DNA of 6,117 nucleotides from the NCBI GenBank assembly GCA_025929005.1, contig JAICND010000105.1:1-6117 (forward strand). Reading direction: 5' to 3'. This document shows, piece by piece, positions 5,900-6,117 of the stretch. The number at the start of each line of letters is the position of its first letter. The first letter of the stretch is position 1. The notes beneath the pieces are model-generated. The model searched no databases and was not told the DNA's origin. It saw nothing but the letters and a program-made list of their open reading frames with translations. This stretch comes from Acidimicrobiia bacterium. GTDB lineage: Bacteria; Actinomycetota; Acidimicrobiia; Spongiisociales; ZC4RG35. The position numbers and the translations under genes were made by a program.

Positions 5900-6117
5900 C
5901 CGCCCACCGCCTGATACCGGCGCACCCCGAGCCGCCACCCCAGCCGATAGAGCAGGGCGAACACGACAATCCAGATAGCTGCCACAACGAACCCCTGTGC
6001 GATCTGGGCGCTGGTCAGACGGTTGAGCAAGATCTCGAGTGGAAAACCCATCGACGATCGAAACGGCAACACCTGCGCAGCGTCAGACACCACCTCAGGC
6101 ATCAGAGCCAGGGGTGC
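5896..6117 (-). CDS. ABC-2 type transporter permease (COG4587-like), C-terminal fragment
   Basis: Only the last 73 codons are present; the frame is open through the right edge. The fragment contains VLPFRSSMGFPLEILLN, then one strong membrane segment (IAQGFVVAAIWIVVFALLY) and a short basic tail ending RRYQAVGG. A LPF...P motif, a last helix and a W..G.RRY.AVGG-like ending are what I recall of the partner permease (COG4587) that sits beside COG3694-type permeases. Its stop overlaps the start of the next permease by ATGA, so the two are very likely co-translated and form a heterodimeric membrane channel. The cognate ATP-binding protein is expected upstream, outside the window. The specific family is inferred mainly from the neighbour and the C-terminal pattern. 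Confidence 0.72.
   Translation of the reverse strand, partial: APLALMPEVVSDAAQVLPFRSSMGFPLEILLNRLTSAQIAQGFVVAAIWIVVFALLYRLGWRLGVRRYQAVGG

Noticed and set aside
5094..5987. Possible 298-codon N-terminal extension of cca, as the frame stays open to 5987
   Set aside because: The extension is out of frame with the ABC permease genes that clearly occupy this DNA; its Arg/Gly/Ser/Pro-rich translation resembles no protein, and the CCA head domain starts normally near the ATG at 5093.

Overview
The window is a dense, single-strand stretch of a moderately high-GC bacterial chromosome (roughly 60% G+C by eye). All eight genes are read from the minus strand, so transcription runs from the right edge to the left. 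The largest gaps between coding regions are only 12 to 25 bases, and no stretch of 300 bases lacks a gene. Neighbouring genes are often chained by 4-base ATGA or GTGA overlaps. An argR gene inside an arginine operon just before argG-argH is the arrangement of Actinobacteria (classical order argCJBDFRGH). Two genes also look leaderless, with a TANNNT box 6-7 nt before the start codon, which is common in that phylum. I infer an actinobacterium, perhaps a deep-branching lineage, but cannot place it further. The ArgG sequence is not the Mycobacterium-type subfamily, which adds caution.

Right part (5111-6117): the C-terminus of one ABC-2 type permease and a complete second permease. They overlap by ATGA and resemble the paired COG4587/COG3694 permeases. 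Their ATPase would lie beyond the right edge. Middle (3708-5093): an HD-domain CCA tRNA nucleotidyltransferase. It appears to have its own leaderless-type promoter in the 17-nt gap after the permease gene.

Left part (1-3682): an arginine biosynthesis operon, argC-argB-argR-argG-argH; argH is cut by the left edge and only its first 39 codons are present. ArgB phosphorylates N-acetylglutamate, ArgC reduces the product to the semialdehyde, ArgG joins citrulline to aspartate, and ArgH splits argininosuccinate to arginine plus fumarate. ArgR is the arginine-sensing repressor of such operons. The 25-nt gap before argC holds an AT-rich 16-bp imperfect palindrome that looks like an ARG box. It overlaps a TATACT -10 element placed so that the mRNA would start at or within a base or two of the argC ATG. 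This suggests ArgR represses its own operon by blocking a leaderless promoter.

The main departure from the classical operon is that argJ, argD and argF, which supply the intervening steps, are missing from between argC, argB and argR. The junctions there are tight, so the genes must be elsewhere in the genome or replaced. I see no RNA genes, mobile elements, CRISPR array, repeats or convincing terminators. I found no undescribed system: the interest lies in the shortened operon and its compact control region.
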